DNA from: VGWB01 sp964480945
GTDB taxonomy: Bacteria > Bacteroidota > Ignavibacteria > UBA10030
DNA length: 43,441 nt
Assembly: GCA_964480945.1 (NCBI GenBank)
Contig: CAYZRX010000028.1
Location: 1 to 43,441, forward strand
Direction of reading: 5' to 3'
A model generated the notes under the pieces. It was not told the DNA's origin. It worked only from the letters and a program-made list of their open reading frames with translations, and made no database searches. Positions 23,721 through 30,908 of the stretch are shown here, in pieces. Each line of letters begins with the position of its first letter. Within the stretch, counting starts at the first letter, position 1. The position numbers and the translations under genes were made by a program.

Positions 23721-25474
23721 TACCAGTCCTTCTCCACGCGGACTCTGGCCGCCTGTCGTTTCCGCAGTTGTTTCTGAATTTCCTTCTCATTGTTCCGCAG
23801 CGCCTCAAGGATCCGGTCCGCCTCTTCCTTTGGCATCTGATTCTTCTGCTGCTGGGCCTGCGATTGCTGCTGTCGTGTCTGGTCCTGTTTCGACTGCTGA
23901 GGCTGCTGCTGTTGGTTCTTCTGCTGGTTTTGTTGGTTCTGGTTCTGCTGTTGCTGGTTCTTCTGATTCTGCTGGTTTTGGTTCTGTTGGTTCTGGCCGC
24001 CCTGCTGTTTCTGATTCTGCTGTTGCTTCAGGCGGTCTTTTGCCAGCAGGTAATTGTAGCGCGCTTCTTCATCTGAAGGGTTCAGCCGTAACGCCTGTTT
24101 GTAAGCCTCAATGCTCTCTGGGAGTTTGTTTGTGCGAAACAGCGTGTTGCCCAGATCGTAGTAGGCCATCGACTGGCCGGTTGGGTTCTTTGTTGTTGTG
24201 ACGCCGTTGTTGTACACGCGATGGGCTTCATCAAACCGCTGCTGCTTGTAGTAGGCGTTGCCGAGGTTCATTTGTGCCACGCGCGAAGCAGGGTCGATTT
24301 CCAGGGCCTTCTTGTAATCGGCTTCTGCGTCCGAGAACCTGTTCTTTCCATATGCCTCGTTGCCGCTGCTCACATGCGACCGGACCGTCTGGCCGTGCAC
24401 GGGGGAGACAACCAACAAGAGAGCCAGCGGCAGGATCGTCCCAATGGGTAGAAGCCGCATCATACGCTGCAATATTCTGCCCCGGCGCTCGGAAAGCATC
24501 ATTTCAAAGATGAGGAGGAGGATCGCCAGCGCGAGGGGGTACTGGAACTGATCCTCGAAGCCGGTTACCTGCAGGCTCCCCAATTCGGTCTTCTGCAGGC
24601 CCGAAATCTCCTTGTAGATATCGTTAACCTCGTTGCCCCCGCTCGTCGCGCGCTCATAGCTCCCGCCGGTCGCCAGGGCGATTTGCTGGAGCGCCGATTC
24701 GTCGAGCTTCGTGAGGACAATGGTGCCCGCGCGGTCGCGATGGTAGTCGGTGCGCACGCCATCCGCATAAATCGGGATCGGGCCCCCATCGGGCGTTCCC
24801 ATGCCGATCGCGTAGACACGCACCCCCGCTTCCTTTGCCCTCTCGACCGCCCCGGCGACGTCCCCCTTAGTATTCTCCCCATCACTCACAACGATGATGG
24901 CTTTTTGAGTCGGAAGGTCCTTTCGAAACGACCGGAGCGACAGGTCGATGGCGTTTCCGATCATCGTTCCGGGGACCGGCACCGCGTCGACGTCGACAGC
25001 ATTGATGAACAAATCGGCCGCTGAATAGTCGGACGTCAGCGGGAACTGGACGAACGCTTCTCCTGCAAAGACAACCAGTCCCACGCGATCGCCGCGGAGC
25101 TTCCGTAGGAGATCAGAGACGTCGCGCTTTGCTTTTTCAAGGCGACTGGGACGAATGTCCTCTGCCTTCATACTCAACGACACGTCGAGCGCAATGAACA
25201 AATCAATCCCTTCACGCTTGACCTCCTCCAACCGCGTTCCGACCTGGGGGTCTGCGGCGGCGATGATCAGCGAGGCCATCGCAAGCAGCACCAGGCCCTG
25301 TTTGAAGGTTCTTTTCGCAGTGCTGACGTCCGGCGCAAGCTGATAGAGCAATGGTTCAGCTACGAATCGGCGGAGCAACCCCTTCCGCCAGCGATGAAGC
25401 AGAAGATACCCCACCACTAAGAGCGGAAGAGCCCAAAGGGCCCAGAAGTATTCAGGATGTGCGAAGCGGAGCAT
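23720..25474 (-). CDS. BatB-BatC fusion: VWA domain membrane protein with TPR and Q/N-rich tail
   Basis: One continuous reading frame of 584 residues joins two Bat proteins. Residues 1-~340 are BatB: two N-terminal TM helices, a von Willebrand A domain with metal motif DVSLS and SDGEN, and a C-terminal TM helix (YPLALAILLLIFEMML). Then comes a segment starting MMRLLPIGTILPLALLLVVS that looks like an intact signal peptide. After it are BatC TPR repeats (GNEAYGKNRFSDAEADYKKA; NLGNAYYKQQRFDEAHRVY; YDLGNTLFRTNKLPESIEAY), a Gln/Asn-rich tract of about 64 residues and a basic end. No stop separates the parts. The ATG at 25474 abuts an assembly gap, but the N-terminus (MLRFAHPEYFWALWALPLL) is typical of BatB, so the start is probably right. 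Confidence 0.88.
   Translation of the reverse strand: MLRFAHPEYFWALWALPLLVVGYLLLHRWRKGLLRRFVAEPLLYQLAPDVSTAKRTFKQGLVLLAMASLIIAAADPQVGTRLEEVKREGIDLFIALDVSLSMKAEDIRPSRLEKAKRDVSDLLRKLRGDRVGLVVFAGEAFVQFPLTSDYSAADLFINAVDVDAVPVPGTMIGNAIDLSLRSFRKDLPTQKAIIVVSDGENTKGDVAGAVERAKEAGVRVYAIGMGTPDGGPIPIYADGVRTDYHRDRAGTIVLTKLDESALQQIALATGGSYERATSGGNEVNDIYKEISGLQKTELGSLQVTGFEDQFQYPLALAILLLIFEMMLSERRGRILQRMMRLLPIGTILPLALLLVVSPVHGQTVRSHVSSGNEAYGKNRFSDAEADYKKALEIDPASRVAQMNLGNAYYKQQRFDEAHRVYNNGVTTTKNPTGQSMAYYDLGNTLFRTNKLPESIEAYKQALRLNPSDEEARYNYLLAKDRLKQQQNQKQQGGQNQQNQNQQNQKNQQQQNQNQQNQQKNQQQQPQQSKQDQTRQQQSQAQQQKNQMPKEEADRILEALRNNEKEIQKQLRKRQAARVRVEKDW
23837..24028 (-). repeat. Gln/Asn-coding low-complexity tract in batBC
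   Basis: About 64 codons, almost all Gln, Asn or Lys (blocks such as QNQQNQNQQNQKNQQQQ), form an imperfect triplet repeat. The opposite strand therefore reads as a Leu-rich frame. It sits between the TPR repeats and the basic C-terminus of the BatC half and is probably disordered and prone to length change. Confidence 0.9.
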
Positions 25475-25574
25475 NNNNNNNNNNNNNNNNNNNNNNNNNN
25501 NNNNNNNNNNNNNNNNNNNNNNNNNNNNNNNNNNNNNNNNNNNNNNNNNNNNNNNNNNNNNNNNNNNNNNNNNN
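25475..25574. other. assembly gap (100 N) between batA and batBC
   Basis: Exactly 100 N, the usual placeholder for a scaffold gap of unknown size. The left flank stops at the batBC ATG and the right flank near the expected end of batA, so little sequence is probably missing. Any open frame across it is artificial. Confidence 0.99.
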
Positions 25575-26563
25575 GGTATCTTCCTTAGAATCGTGGACGA
25601 CAACCCGACCTCCAGAACCAACAAGATCAGCCCGCCGGCGAGCCAACCATAGAAGAGCTCGGCGTAGCGCTTATAGGCAGTTACCTCGATCTTGCTCCGT
25701 TCAAGCTGGTCGATTTCCTTGTAGATTGCCTTCAGCGTTCTGTTATCTGTTGCTCGAAAGTACCTCCCACCGGTCATCTCAGAGATCGTTGTGAGCGTCT
25801 TCTCGTCCAATTCGGCGGGGATGAGCCGTCGCTGGATTCCAAACGGTGTCTGGACCGGATAAGGTGCCTCGCCCTGAGCGCCAACTCCGACGGTGTAGAC
25901 GCGGATCCCGTACGTTGCGGCAATCTTAGCCGCAGTGATCGGATCGATTTCACCCCTGTTGTTCACGCCGTCCGTCAGAAGAATCATGACTTTGCTTTTC
26001 GCCTCGCTGTCCTTCAGCCGGTTCACGCCGTTGGCAATCGCCAGACCGATCGCTGTCCCATCAGCGATCATTCCATTCTTCACTTCCTTGAGAAGCGATT
26101 TCAGCACCGGATAATCCGTCGTCAGCGGACACTGAGTGAAGCTCTGAGCGGAGAAGATGACAAGCCCAATCCTGTCGTTCGTTCGACCATCGATAAACTC
26201 TTGGGCAACCTGCTTTGCCGCTTCGATACGATTGGGTGTGAAGTCCTCCGCAAGCATGCTCCCAGAGATGTCAAGCAGCAACACGATGTCGATGCCTTCG
26301 GTTGAAATGTTCTCTCTGCTTGTGGCGGATTGCGGACGGGCGAGCGCGATGATAAAGAGACCGAGCGCCGCAAGCCGGAGGGCCACGGGAACATCACGCA
26401 GGCGTTCGCGCAGGGATGGCCGCGTCTTCTCGAATGGTTGCAACGACGAGAACGTCACCGCTGTGACCATACTCCTCCTCCGCCTCCAGTAAAAGAACGC
26501 GAGGAGAGGGATCGATAAGAGCCCCCAGAGGATCCAAGGATAGGCGAAAGTGCTACCGAACAT
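25575..26563 (-). CDS. batA: BatA: VWA domain membrane protein (3' end in gap)
   Basis: About 329 residues are visible before the gap. Two N-terminal TM helices (PWILWGLLSIPLLAFFYW; ALRLAALGLFIIALARPQ) are followed by a VWA domain. Its MIDAS motif is DISGS (LLLDISGSMLAEDFTPNRIE), with later LLTDGVNNRGEIDP and the conserved TGGRYFRATDNRTLKAIYKEID. The C-terminal TM (WLAGGLILLVLEVGL) ends close to the gap. BatA proteins usually run about 320-335 residues and stop shortly after this helix, so only a few codons should be missing. The ATG lies 11 nt inside the end of the upstream gene. VWA domains with intact MIDAS bind metal and protein partners; MoxR-VWA pairs act as chaperone-like systems. Confidence 0.92.
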
Positions 26564-27518
26564 TGGCTGTCTCCTCTACCTGCTCTTCCCGCTCGGCGGG
26601 GAGGGTCGGCCGCGGCATCATCGACCGGACGATTTCATATGCCCAGCGGAGCTCGTTCTCATGCTCTGCGGGTGTCGGCTCGTACTTCGCGAACTTCACT
26701 AAATCTGCCGTTGTGAAGAACGCTCCGAACTCCTTGAGCAGGGGAGAGGCTGCCGGCAGCGTCTTCAGTTGCTGCATGATCTCATCGGATGTCGATTCAA
26801 GGGCAAGAATGCCGAACTCGTCCTCCAGGAACCTCCGCACAATCTCGGTGACCTCCGAATAATACTCTTTGATCTTTCCCTGCTGCCAGAGCCGCTTCTC
26901 TTCAAGGATGCGCAACGCTACAAGCGCAGCCTGTGCGGGTGGAACCGCCGGTTTCGGGGGCAGGATCGCCTCCTCTCGCTTCTTTTTCCTCTTGCGGTAG
27001 TAATAGTATGCAAGCCCAGCAAGCACGAGAATGACAAGTGCTATCAGGTACGGCAGGAAGTCCCTAAACGTCCATGGAGCATTCAAGGGCGGCTTGATGT
27101 CTTTGATGTCGCCCTTCGGATCGAACGGTATCGTCGTGATGGAAAGAAACACGGGGTTTGTGGAAGCTGAGCGCTGAAGCGTGTCGCCCCTCGTTCTATA
27201 CCAGAACCGGACCGGCGGGATGACCGTCTTGCCGGAGTCGAAGGTTGTCAGACGAAGCGTCCATGATTGGCGGCGGACATCGCCATCCTTGGTTACCGCC
27301 AGAGTGTCAATTCGCAGGATCTCGAATGAGCCGACGCTGTCGTGGACAGCCGGGCCGAGCACCTCGACTTGCGGCGGCATCTCCGCGTCCACATGAAGCA
27401 GAACCCACGAACCGATCTTATATGTTGAGGAATCCGTCCGGGCGGCGAGTTTCGGTTCTTGCGCCAGAGCGGCGGATGCGAAGAGAAAGAGAAGTATGAG
27501 ATAACGAATAAACTTCAT
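26553..27518 (-). CDS. single-TM Bat-operon protein (DUF4381/BatD-tail-like)
   Basis: Protein of 321 residues that I cannot name firmly. It has a signal peptide (KFIRYLILLFLFASAALAQ), a periplasmic beta-rich domain at about 22-150 with an early EPKLAARTDSSTYKIGSWV, then a TM helix at about 155-175 (FLPYLIALVILVLAGLAYYYY). A very basic stretch (RKRKKKREE) marks the cytoplasmic side, followed by a helical tail (VTEIVRRFLEDEFGILALES ... FFTTADLVKFAKYEPTPAEH). The layout resembles the protein often found between DUF58 and batA in MoxR/Bat operons, and its tail resembles that of BatD here. It starts 27 nt after the DUF58 gene and overlaps batA by 11 nt, so it is an operon member. A role in the same membrane complex is inferred. 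Confidence 0.8.
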   Translation of the reverse strand: MKFIRYLILLFLFASAALAQEPKLAARTDSSTYKIGSWVLLHVDAEMPPQVEVLGPAVHDSVGSFEILRIDTLAVTKDGDVRRQSWTLRLTTFDSGKTVIPPVRFWYRTRGDTLQRSASTNPVFLSITTIPFDPKGDIKDIKPPLNAPWTFRDFLPYLIALVILVLAGLAYYYYRKRKKKREEAILPPKPAVPPAQAALVALRILEEKRLWQQGKIKEYYSEVTEIVRRFLEDEFGILALESTSDEIMQQLKTLPAASPLLKEFGAFFTTADLVKFAKYEPTPAEHENELRWAYEIVRSMMPRPTLPAEREEQVEETANVR

Positions 27519-27545
27519 CTTAAAGATGTAAAGTTTGACATGACC

Positions 27546-28421
27546 CTACCATCGCCGTTCCCGCAGCCGGAAGAAGTCGACGAGAGGCTTCATATAAGCC
27601 TGATCGAGCCGGATCTCTATCCCGTCGAGTTTTGACTTGATAAACATCGACCGCCGGGAGAGTTCCATCGAGCGCTGGTAGGCCCGGTACGTGGCGCTGA
27701 CAGCGGCATTTGAAGTATCGATCCAGCGCTGCGCTCCGGTTTCCGCATCCCGGAACGTAATCAGCCCGAGCCGGGGGAGCTCCCGCTCCCTTGGATCGAC
27801 CAGAACAATTCCAATCAGGTCGTGACGCTTGCCCGCAATCCGGAGAGCGGTTTCGTAGCCGGCATCCATGAAGTCGGAGATGACAAAAACGATGCTCCGC
27901 TTCTTCAAGACCCGGTTCAGATATTCCAGCGCAATTTGAAGACTTGTCGCCGGGTGCTTCGGCGTGAAGGAAATCAGCTCACGCACGATTCTCAGCGCGT
28001 GTGACCGGCCCTTTCGCGGTGGAATGAACATCTCGATCTGATCCGAGAACATGATGAGGCCGACTTTGTCGTTGTTCTTCATGGCCGAGAAGGCCAGGAT
28101 GGCGCTCAGCTCTGCGGCAATATCTCGCTTCAGCTGTGCCTGGGAGCCAAAGAACTGCGAGCCGCTCACATCGACCAGGAGCATCACTGTGAGCTCACGC
28201 TCCTCCTCGAATATCTTCACGAATGGGTGATCGAACCGGGCGGTGACGTTCCAATCGATGGCCCGCACGTCATCTCCGAACTGGTATTCGCGCACCTCCG
28301 AGAACGCCATTCCGCGTCCTTTGAAGACGGAGTGGTACTCGCCGGAGAAGACCTGGTTCACCAGTCCCCGCGTGCGGAGCTCCAGCTGTCGAACTTTCTT
28401 CAGAAGCTCTTTGGTTTCCAC
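27546..28421 (-). CDS. DUF58 domain protein (VWA-like)
   Basis: Cytoplasmic protein of 291 residues. The family signature GEYHSVFKGRGMAFSEVREY with QFGDDVRAIDWNVTARFD is at about residues 27-67. A VWA-like domain follows with VDVSGS (metal-site form DxSxS) and VFVISDFMDAGYETAL. DUF58 genes are nearly always next to moxR, and this one starts 30 nt after the moxR stop. It appears to use a GTG start. It probably links the MoxR ATPase to the membrane Bat proteins; this is inference from operon structure. Confidence 0.92.
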   Translation of the reverse strand: METKELLKKVRQLELRTRGLVNQVFSGEYHSVFKGRGMAFSEVREYQFGDDVRAIDWNVTARFDHPFVKIFEEERELTVMLLVDVSGSQFFGSQAQLKRDIAAELSAILAFSAMKNNDKVGLIMFSDQIEMFIPPRKGRSHALRIVRELISFTPKHPATSLQIALEYLNRVLKKRSIVFVISDFMDAGYETALRIAGKRHDLIGIVLVDPRERELPRLGLITFRDAETGAQRWIDTSNAAVSATYRAYQRSMELSRRSMFIKSKLDGIEIRLDQAYMKPLVDFFRLRERRW

Positions 28422-28451
28422 TGCAATTCAAAATTGTAGATTTACAGGGTC

Positions 28452-29435
28452 TTAGGGTACCTCAACTTTGTTCAAAATCTCCTGCACGATGTGCTCTGAC
28501 GTCACTTCTTCCGCCTCCGCCTCATAGGTGACGGCGATCCGGTGGCGCAGCACGTCGAGGCTGATCGCGCGCACGTCCTCGGGGATGACATACCCTCTCC
28601 GCTTGATAAACGAGTGCGCCTTGGCCGCGAGCGCGAGGTTGATCGAAGCGCGCGGCGACGCACCGTAGCTGATCATGGGGGCGATCTTTTCTAGCTTAAA
28701 CTCTCCCGGCCGACGGGTCGCGAACACAATGTCCAGAATGTAGTGCTCGATCTTTTCATCCATATAAACATTTTTCACCGCCTCCCGCGCAGCGACAATA
28801 TCGTTGGGTGACACGACCGCCTTCACCTCCCGCTGGTCGCCGATGATGTTCTGCCGCATGATGGCAAGCTCCTCTTCCCGCGAGGGATAGCCGATCTTCA
28901 CCTTCAGCATAAAGCGGTCCACCTGTGCCTCGGGCAGCGGGTAGGTCCCCTCCTGTTCGATGGGGTTTTGCGTTGCCAGCACGAGAAAGGGCTCGTCGAG
29001 CTTGAACGTCTCTTCGCCGATCGTTACCTGTCGTTCCTGCATTGCCTCCAAAAGTGCGCTCTGGACCTTTGCAGGGGCGCGGTTGATTTCATCCGCAAGG
29101 ATGAAGTTGGCGAAGATGGGTCCCTTCCGTGTGAAGAATCGCCCGTCCTTCTGATTGTAAATCTGAGTCCCGACGAGATCGGCAGGCAGGAGATCGGGGG
29201 TGAACTGGAGCCGCTGGAACTTTGCACTGATGGCGGCCGCGAGCGTTTTGATGGTAAGCGTCTTGGCAAGGCCGGGCACACCCTCGAGCAGAATATGGCC
29301 GTTGCAGAGGAGCCCGATGAGTAGCCGGTCCACCATCGCCTTTTGGCCGACGATGATCTTGCCGATCTCCGCGCTCAGGTTATCTACAAAAGCGCTCTCG
29401 CGCTGGATCATTTCGTTGATAGTCTTAATATCCAC
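28452..29435 (-). CDS. MoxR family AAA+ ATPase
   Basis: AAA+ chaperone-like ATPase of 327 residues. Walker A is EGVPGLAKTLTIKTLA (about residues 55-70). Walker B is ILADEINRAPAKVQSALLEA, followed by MQERQVT. Sensor I is LATQNPIEQEGTYPLPEAQ, then DRFMLKVKIGYPSREEE; the sensor II lid is SYGASPRASINLALAAKAHS. The start is a GTG preceded at 5 nt by AGGAGGA, a clear ribosome-binding site. First gene of the bat operon. MoxR proteins are believed to remodel or activate partner proteins using their VWA-domain partners, here DUF58, BatA and BatB. An intrinsic terminator-like hairpin lies about 50 nt upstream. Confidence 0.95.
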   Translation of the reverse strand: MDIKTINEMIQRESAFVDNLSAEIGKIIVGQKAMVDRLLIGLLCNGHILLEGVPGLAKTLTIKTLAAAISAKFQRLQFTPDLLPADLVGTQIYNQKDGRFFTRKGPIFANFILADEINRAPAKVQSALLEAMQERQVTIGEETFKLDEPFLVLATQNPIEQEGTYPLPEAQVDRFMLKVKIGYPSREEELAIMRQNIIGDQREVKAVVSPNDIVAAREAVKNVYMDEKIEHYILDIVFATRRPGEFKLEKIAPMISYGASPRASINLALAAKAHSFIKRRGYVIPEDVRAISLDVLRHRIAVTYEAEAEEVTSEHIVQEILNKVEVP

Positions 29436-29485
29436 TCAATCCTCCTGGGTTATTGTCGGCGAGCGCAATCCATTTCAATTTGACG

Positions 29486-29509
29486 AAAAAAAAGGCGGAA
29501 CAGTTCCGC
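29486..29509 (-). terminator. terminator-like hairpin in the moxR leader
   Basis: On the minus strand GCGGAA, a 3-nt loop and TTCCGC are followed by C and eight T residues (29493-29486). It is correctly oriented to stop transcription just before moxR, although no gene is seen upstream on that strand. It may attenuate the bat operon or end a short RNA. Confidence 0.55.
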
Positions 29510-29645
29510 GCTTTGAACGTATGAAATCGATCAGGCCAGGCAACATGCTATGCACTCACGGCAACCGAACCAGCCGCGGATCGCGCGAGTCAGTACCCGC
29601 CCGAAACCCGAGCTTGAAGGCAACACGATGAGAGCATAAACCTGC

Positions 29646-29674
29646 TTGCACCGGGACGATTGTCGCCGTACCTT
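29646..29674 (+). promoter_or_regulatory. candidate promoter for ldh
   Basis: TTGCAC (29646-29651) and TACCTT (29669-29674) are separated by exactly 17 nt, 149 nt ahead of the ldh ATG. The -10 region extended to TACCTTG also fits the TAnnTTG style seen in Bacteroidota promoters. Matched by eye only. Confidence 0.4.
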
Positions 29675-29822
29675 GAAATGTACCCATTAAAGAAACACTA
29701 TGCAATCAAACGCATTGGGGGGTGTTTTGGTGCCCGCGGCTTGAGGTTGGAACGCCCGGGCCCAGGATCCGGTTGGTACAACGCATGCATACCTTCTCAC
29801 AACGCAGCTGAAAGGGAGAGCG

Positions 29823-30776
29823 ATGACCGAGAAAACCGCGACCAGAAAAGTCGGCGTCATCGGAACCGGACTTGTTGGCTCATCCTTTGCTTTCGCTCTG
29901 ATGATCCGCGGCCTTGCAACGGAGTTGGTGCTCATCGATGCCAACAGCGATCGAGCAGCGGGCGAGGAGATGGACTTCAACCATGGGCTTTCGTTTACGA
30001 GGCCGATGAAGATCATGGCGGGGAGCTATGCCGACCTGAAGGGAGCGCACGTTGTCGTTATCGCCGCCGGGGCTGGACAGAAGGCGGGCGAGACGCGTCT
30101 CGATCTTCTTTCGCGCAATGCGCGCATCTTTCGTTCCATCGTCCCCGAGGTGGTGAAGCACAACCCGGACGGCATCCTCCTCATCGCCACCAATCCGGTC
30201 GACATCCTGACGTATATCTCTCTCCAGGAATCGAAACTTCCGCCGGCCAGAGTAATCGGCACCGGGACGATTCTTGACACCTCGCGGTTTCGCTTCGTTC
30301 TCGGCCAATACTATGATGTGGATGCTCGCAGCGTCCACGCGTACATCGTTGGTGAGCATGGCGACAGCGAGATCCCCCTCTGGAGCCTGGCAAACATCGG
30401 CGGCGTGCGACTGCAGGAATTCGCCCCGCTTCGAAACAAGCGCTATGATCAGGGAGAAATGGACAGGCTGTTTGCAGGCGTGCGGGACGCGGCCTACGAG
30501 ATCATCAAGAAGAAGGGGGCAACGTACTATGCGATCGGCCTGGGGTTGCTTTCAATTGTCGATTCGATCCTCGGTGACTATAACAGTGTCCTCTCGGTCT
30601 CCACGCTGATGGCGGGGCAGTACGGAGTGAACGATATGTGCCTCAGCTTACCGTGTGTCGTCGGAGCGAACGGAGTCCAGGAGATCCTGACGTTGAATCT
30701 CAGCAGCGAGGAGGAGAAAGGGTTCCGGGGCTCCGCGGAAAAGCTGAAGACTACGCTTGAGTCACTTCAGATCTGA
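29823..30776 (+). CDS. ldh: L-lactate dehydrogenase
   Basis: NAD-dependent enzyme interconverting pyruvate and L-lactate, 317 residues. The Rossmann motif GVIGTGLVGSSFAFAL is at about 11-26. The substrate-specificity loop reads AGAGQKAGETRLDLL; the Gln is the lactate-dehydrogenase residue, where malate dehydrogenases have Arg. TGTILDTSRFRF holds the substrate-binding Arg (171 in standard numbering) and Arg173. HAYIVGEHGDSEIPLWS holds His188 and the catalytic His195. Arg173 and His188 together form the fructose-1,6-bisphosphate site of allosteric bacterial enzymes, so this one may be activated that way. Start ATG has GGGAG upstream. It stands alone, divergent from moxR and followed by the M13 peptidase gene. 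Confidence 0.93.
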   Translation: MTEKTATRKVGVIGTGLVGSSFAFALMIRGLATELVLIDANSDRAAGEEMDFNHGLSFTRPMKIMAGSYADLKGAHVVVIAAGAGQKAGETRLDLLSRNARIFRSIVPEVVKHNPDGILLIATNPVDILTYISLQESKLPPARVIGTGTILDTSRFRFVLGQYYDVDARSVHAYIVGEHGDSEIPLWSLANIGGVRLQEFAPLRNKRYDQGEMDRLFAGVRDAAYEIIKKKGATYYAIGLGLLSIVDSILGDYNSVLSVSTLMAGQYGVNDMCLSLPCVVGANGVQEILTLNLSSEEEKGFRGSAEKLKTTLESLQI

Positions 30777-30908
30777 CGAAGCCGTGCACCCCGCTGGCGG
30801 GAGGGTTTCATGCTTGCCCGCGGATCTTAATTTGATTCTTTCTCCGTGCCAAACTTGCCGCAGGCTGGTCAAGGAAGTTCTCTCACAATTAGACAGGTAC
30901 GAAACACC

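Larger units (their letters stand above)
29436..29822. other. divergent moxR-ldh intergenic region
   Basis: A 387-nt spacer between divergent genes. It contains the moxR ribosome-binding site, the terminator-like hairpin at 29486-29509, a candidate ldh promoter at 29646-29674 and a ribosome-binding site GGGAG ahead of ldh. I see no riboswitch class I recognise and no convincing small gene. Confidence 0.6.

Noticed and set aside
23672..24076. A Leu-rich plus-strand frame that looks like a membrane protein
   Set aside because: It is the complement of the Gln/Asn tract in batBC (CTG/TTG codons opposite CAG/CAA), not a gene.
23720..26563. A single 947-residue reading frame covering batA and batBC
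   Set aside because: It passes through the 100-N gap, whose length is arbitrary. BatA reaches its normal end before the gap and BatBC has a typical start after it, so these are two genes.
29549..29680. A 43-codon minus-strand frame in the moxR leader as a leader peptide
   Set aside because: No ribosome-binding site and no codon run that would suggest attenuation by translation.
30788..30799. Short GC-rich inverted repeat after ldh as a terminator
   Set aside because: The stem is only 4-5 bp with a tiny loop and no T-tract.
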